Assembly: GCF_022012395.1 (NCBI RefSeq)
Contig: NZ_JAKLTQ010000015.1
Coordinates: 58,201 to 122,200, forward strand
Reading direction: 5' to 3'
Source: Arthrobacter hankyongi
GTDB taxonomy: Bacteria > Actinomycetota > Actinomycetes > Actinomycetales > Micrococcaceae
Length of the DNA stretch: 64,000 nt
A model generated the notes under the pieces. That model saw only the letters and a list, made by a program, of their open reading frames with translations, did no database searches and was not told where the DNA came from. The position numbers and the translations under genes were made by a program. Position 1 is the stretch's first letter. Each line of letters opens with the position of its first letter. Positions 60,650 to 64,000 of the stretch are shown piece after piece.

Positions 60650-61815
60650 GGCAGCTCCGGCCGGCCGGCCGGCTGCGGGACGGCCGGCCGGCGGGCGGTG
60701 CCGGCGTCCTCAAGCGAGCTGCTCAGGTGGCGGCGCAGCTCCCGGGAGGTCTGCGGGGTCCACCACTGCTCCGGCACCGGGTGGCCGCGCAGCGGGACAC
60801 CGGCCGGGCTCAGGATCAACCGCAGCGAGGCCAGCACGGTCGACGGCAGGGCCCGGACCACCTGGCCCGGGCGCAGGCCGCGCAGGCGCATTTCCACCGG
60901 CACGGTGTGCTCGTTGACCCGGATCAGCGGGTGTGCGGCCAGGGCGTCGAGGACCTCGGGCGTCTCGCGCCGGTGCGGGAAGTAGCTGATCGGGCCGTCT
61001 TCGGTCAGGGACCTGACCCAGTCGATATACGGTCCGGCGTGGATCAGCCCGTCCGCGGGCATGGCGGAGCCGACCAGGATCGTGGGTTCGGGAATGGTCT
61101 CGGTGACCGGCCGGGTGCCCAGCCACTCGAAGCGGTGCCGTTCCAGCTTGCCGCCGAGGGCGCGGAAGCGGCGTTCGACGGCGGCGGGCACGGGCAGTGC
61201 GGTGAAGACCAGCAGCCGGCCCTGGCGGGCCAGCAGGCGCAGCCGGTGCCAGACTGCCAGGCCCAGCACCTGGCGGGGGGCGCCGGCCCGGCTGCGCGGC
61301 CGCACCAGCGGCGCGGGCCGGTCGCGGACCAGCGTGGCGAGCAGTTTCAGCGTGGCCAGGCCATCGTCGAGGATGACCACCTCTTCGGCCCGGATGCCGC
61401 GCAGCAGTTCGGTCTGGACCTTGCCGGAGTACGCGTCCCCGGTGACCCAGCGGTCCAGGTTGCCGGCGCGGACGGAGGGCACCGCCGCGGCCGGATCCGC
61501 GAAGCTGAGCCCGGCCGGAACCTGGCCGCGGAGCAGGGCCACGGTCCGGGCCATGCCGACGGCGTCCCCGCGGGGGTGGACTTCGGTGTGCCGGCCCAGC
61601 AGGCCGGCGCTGTGGGCCTCGACCGCGCTAAGCAGCTGCAGTGGGGACTCGGCCCAGACCGCGGCGCGGCCGAAACGCGGCCGGGCGATCTCGGCCGGCC
61701 GGCGGCCGGCGCCATTCCGTGCCCAGGACGGGAGGCTTTGTCCGGGGCCGCCGCCGGACCGCCCGTTGGTCCACCGGGCGGCCTGCGGCATCGCCAGGGT
61801 CAGGAGGGAGTGCAT
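60646..61815 (-). CDS. Sialyltransferase-like (GT52-type) surface glycan protein
   Basis: A 389-aa protein. AVWAESPLQLLSAVEA, VVILDDGLATLKLL and ISYFPHRRE, followed by RVNEHTVPVEMRLRG, follow the pattern of GT52-type and related sialyltransferases, in which a conserved DDG and an H-P/H-R motif bind CMP-sugar. The match is by pattern only. It is coupled to the DUF6716 gene (ATGA). Confidence 0.65.
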   Translation of the reverse strand: MHSLLTLAMPQAARWTNGRSGGGPGQSLPSWARNGAGRRPAEIARPRFGRAAVWAESPLQLLSAVEAHSAGLLGRHTEVHPRGDAVGMARTVALLRGQVPAGLSFADPAAAVPSVRAGNLDRWVTGDAYSGKVQTELLRGIRAEEVVILDDGLATLKLLATLVRDRPAPLVRPRSRAGAPRQVLGLAVWHRLRLLARQGRLLVFTALPVPAAVERRFRALGGKLERHRFEWLGTRPVTETIPEPTILVGSAMPADGLIHAGPYIDWVRSLTEDGPISYFPHRRETPEVLDALAAHPLIRVNEHTVPVEMRLRGLRPGQVVRALPSTVLASLRLILSPAGVPLRGHPVPEQWWTPQTSRELRRHLSSSLEDAGTARRPAVPQPAGRPELP

Positions 61816-61829
61816 GCGTCTTCGATCCT

Positions 61830-63230
61830 CTATTTTCCGGCCGCGGCAACCAGGCTGCGGGCGGCTGCGGCACCGGCCGTCAGCCCCGCGCGGGCAGCCC
61901 GGGCGGCCCGCCGGACGCGGCGCAGCGGGCTCAGCAGTCCGGGGGTGGCGCCGGGCAGGCCGCCGGGCAGCTGCAGGCTGGTCAGCCGGCGCCGCTTGAA
62001 GTAGCGCAGCGTGCCGGTTTCACTGGCACCGGCCAGGACCTGCTCGGCCGCGGGGCGGGCCTGGGTCACGATCTCCGGCTGCATGCAGTAGGCGACGGCT
62101 TCCACGAGCTGCTGCAGCCCGCCGGCCGCCTTCGGGCTGCCGGCGGCGCTGTCCGCCGGCGCCGCGTAGCCGCGTTCGAGGATGGCGTCGATGATGGTGA
62201 CCGGGATGCGGTTGCTGTTCTGGTAGGGCGAGAGCCGTTCCAGCAGCATGCCGGTGCCGACGGCGGCGGCCTCCAGGCCGAACAGGTACTTCGCGGTCAT
62301 CAGCGCGGTGGAAAAAGCACTGACCACCAGGGCCGGCTGCAGCCGCAGCATCACCACCTCGGCGGGGGCCGTGTCCTGGAGCACCGTCAGCTCGAGGCCC
62401 AGGTCCGCGGCGGCGGCCTGGATCGACCGGACCGCGGCGGGCCCGGCGCTGGGATGCGGCTTGAAGACGCAGCGGCGCAGGCCATGTGCGGCAGCCTTGA
62501 CCAGCATGTCGCGGTGCAGCTCGATTTCCTCGTCCGCGGTGAGGATGCCCAGTTCGGCCAGGTACTGGCCGAGGACCAGGGCGCTGGCGCCGTCGGCCGA
62601 TGCCTCGGCGTCCGACGGCGCGTCCGATGGCGCGGCGGGCAGCGCCGCGGCCAGCGTCCGCATGCCGGCGGCCAGCGCCGCGGCGGGAACCGGCACCAGG
62701 GCCGGGGAGTGTTCGCGCAGCAGCTGCGGCACCAGACCGGGTACCAGGTCCACGTACAGCAGGGTTTCCAGTCGCTGGGCAATGTCCAGGGCCAGCGGAT
62801 TGCGGGTGGGGCCGTAGCTCATCAGCCCGTCCGAATGCACGCAGACCGACGCGCCGGCGAAGATCCGGCACAGGGCCACCGCAGGGTTGACCTGGATGGA
62901 TTCCACCCACAGCTGCAGCGGACCCTCGCCCAGCTGCCAGTGGGAGCGCAGCAGCGTCTCCCAGGTGGCGAGGTCCTCGGCGCGGGGGCTGAATTGGCCG
63001 GGCCGGCGCGGCCAGAGCAGCCCGCCCAGGTCCACGATCCGGTCGAACCGGGAGGCCGCCTCGGCGAACCCCGGGGACTGCTGGAACGGTGTGGCCAGCT
63101 CCGGCATCAGGGCGTTGTTTGCCAGCACCAGGATGCGCTCGCCGCCGGTGGCCGGGACCTGGCCGCCGTCGATCGCCGCGGCCAGCGAGATGCACTGGTA
63201 CAGCGAGGATACGGCGAACAGCTGCTTCAC
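61830..63230 (-). CDS. Polysialyltransferase-like protein
   Basis: A 466-aa protein with KQLFAVSSLYQCISLAAAID at the start, CVHSDGLMSYGP in the middle, then LVLGQYLAELGILTADEE and CVFKPHPSAGP, the arrangement seen in alpha-2,8-polysialyltransferase family proteins. The GTG overlaps the GT2 stop (GTGA). It may polymerise an acidic sugar; whether that is sialic acid is unknown, since no sialic-acid synthesis gene is in the window. Confidence 0.75.
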   Translation of the reverse strand: MKQLFAVSSLYQCISLAAAIDGGQVPATGGERILVLANNALMPELATPFQQSPGFAEAASRFDRIVDLGGLLWPRRPGQFSPRAEDLATWETLLRSHWQLGEGPLQLWVESIQVNPAVALCRIFAGASVCVHSDGLMSYGPTRNPLALDIAQRLETLLYVDLVPGLVPQLLREHSPALVPVPAAALAAGMRTLAAALPAAPSDAPSDAEASADGASALVLGQYLAELGILTADEEIELHRDMLVKAAAHGLRRCVFKPHPSAGPAAVRSIQAAAADLGLELTVLQDTAPAEVVMLRLQPALVVSAFSTALMTAKYLFGLEAAAVGTGMLLERLSPYQNSNRIPVTIIDAILERGYAAPADSAAGSPKAAGGLQQLVEAVAYCMQPEIVTQARPAAEQVLAGASETGTLRYFKRRRLTSLQLPGGLPGATPGLLSPLRRVRRAARAARAGLTAGAAAARSLVAAAGK

Positions 63231-64000
63231 TTCTTGCTCCTGAGGACTTTGGTCATGACTTTGCGCCGCTTCGGGTCCAGGTCCGCCAGGGCGTCCCGGG
63301 CGACGTCGGCGGGCAGCTGGGCCACCGCGGCGCGGATGCCGGCGCGCAGGTCCCGGCGGACGTCGTGGGCCATCTGCTGCGAGCGGCCCAGATGATGGCA
63401 GGCAATGGCGTAGAACTGCCGGGCCGCCTTGGGCCAGAAGCGCCCGGCCTCGCGGTCGGCGGCGACCAGCCGGAAGACCTCCTGGTAGCTGGGCAGGAAG
63501 TCCAGCTGGCGGCGGTCGAAGATCTGGCTGAGCGAGCTGGACACGCCGCGGCGGTAGAGGATGCCCAGCTGGTCCACCACGGCGTAGGATTCCGCCTGCA
63601 GGTGCAGGCGCCAGATCCACGGCCGGTCCTCGGCCGTGTGCAGGCCGTCGATGAAGTGCAGCAGCCCGGCCTCGGCCAGCTTCCGGTCGAAGATCCCGGC
63701 CCACGCGAAGGGATAGTCCACCATGGTGGACAGGTGCGAGGGCTGGATGTCCTCGCGCGGGTCCAGGGCCACGCCGCGGCGGGCCTGCGGGGCCCGGTGC
63801 GCGGTGCGGACGCCCTCGGTGTGGCGCACGTGGTCGACGCGGAGGAAGTCCACGCCCAGCCGCTGGATTTCCCGGGTGAGCACCTCCAGGTGCCCGGGCG
63901 CGAGCCAGTCGTCCGGGTCGAGGAAGGCCAGGTAGCGGCCGGTGGCCGCGTCCAGGCCCTGGTTCCGGGCGGTGGCCAGGCCCCGCGGTTCGGGGTTGGC
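63227..64000 (-). CDS. Glycosyltransferase family 2 (partial, N-terminus outside)
   Basis: The last 257 residues of a GT-A enzyme; the frame is open to the window edge. GLATARNQGLDAATGRYLAF and LDPDDWLAPGHLEVL are the donor-binding and DxD-type motifs of family 2. The C-terminal half is helical and acts on an unknown acceptor. First gene visible of the glycan operon. Confidence 0.9.
   Translation of the reverse strand, partial: ANPEPRGLATARNQGLDAATGRYLAFLDPDDWLAPGHLEVLTREIQRLGVDFLRVDHVRHTEGVRTAHRAPQARRGVALDPREDIQPSHLSTMVDYPFAWAGIFDRKLAEAGLLHFIDGLHTAEDRPWIWRLHLQAESYAVVDQLGILYRRGVSSSLSQIFDRRQLDFLPSYQEVFRLVAADREAGRFWPKAARQFYAIACHHLGRSQQMAHDVRRDLRAGIRAAVAQLPADVARDALADLDPKRRKVMTKVLRSKK

Noticed and set aside
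1..64000. tRNA, rRNA, CRISPR arrays, prophage genes
   Set aside because: I looked for tRNA arm patterns, regularly spaced repeats and phage structural genes and found none that I could support by eye; a covariance or profile search would be decisive.

Overview
The window is high-GC DNA from an actinobacterium, most likely an Arthrobacter-type member of the Micrococcaceae. This is inferred from the pervasive G/C third positions, the actinobacterial-type inositol-phosphate synthase, an ergothioneine cluster, a guanidine-III riboswitch on a Gdx exporter, and the conserved gene order cwlM-trxA-trxB / pseudokinase-murJ-Nudix-pcnA. In actinobacteria that order lies close to the chromosome origin. 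Three parS-like sites at 5.7, 11.1 and 16.5 kb fit an origin-proximal location. I found no rRNA, tRNA or CRISPR array.

Layout. 1-11.1 kb is a potassium/ion block: the Kdp pump operon (27-aa leader protein, kdpF, kdpA, kdpB, start of kdpC) on the minus strand, corA, a 51-aa membrane protein, an APC permease, and the kdpD and kdpE regulators facing away from each other. Direct repeats with an 11-bp period sit upstream of both the kdp operon and the 51-aa gene and suggest a shared response regulator. 11.3-17.6 kb holds accessory metabolism: a class V aminotransferase, a MarR/NmrA/DoxX set, an aldehyde dehydrogenase, a uracil-DNA glycosylase-like gene and a decayed decarboxylase, plus a 62-bp perfect palindrome. 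17.6-29 kb is conserved core: CwlM-like protein, thioredoxin and its reductase, the pseudokinase partner of MurJ, MurJ, Nudix hydrolase, CCA-adding enzyme, phosphatase, VanY-type peptidase and formate-THF ligase.

29-36.5 kb is a set of small regulated units: DUF2306/MerR, riboswitch-controlled Gdx, a soluble Ser/Thr kinase, HxlR/azoreductase, and a ketosteroid-dehydrogenase-like flavoprotein with an SDR. From 36.6 to 43.8 kb two about 507-bp non-coding direct repeats bracket a 6.2-kb segment that carries a DUF6504-like pseudogene, a broken IS1595-type transposase and the ergothioneine operon (AhpD-like gene, egtA, egtB, egtC, egtD; no egtE). 44-48.7 kb holds a secreted phosphoesterase, two decayed resolvase 3' ends and small membrane proteins.

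49-55.7 kb is an IclR-regulated catabolic island (NIPSNAP protein, FAH-family hydrolase, cupin, SDR, beta-hydroxyacid dehydrogenase, MHS-type transporter, two IclR regulators) that stops abruptly in a truncated SDR. Both of its divergent promoter regions carry a TTCC-N5-GCGGAA-like box. 55.8-64 kb has a RarD transporter, an acyltransferase-3 protein, ino1, and the start of a surface-glycan cluster with DUF6716, sialyltransferase-like and polysialyltransferase-like proteins and a GT2 enzyme cut by the window edge.
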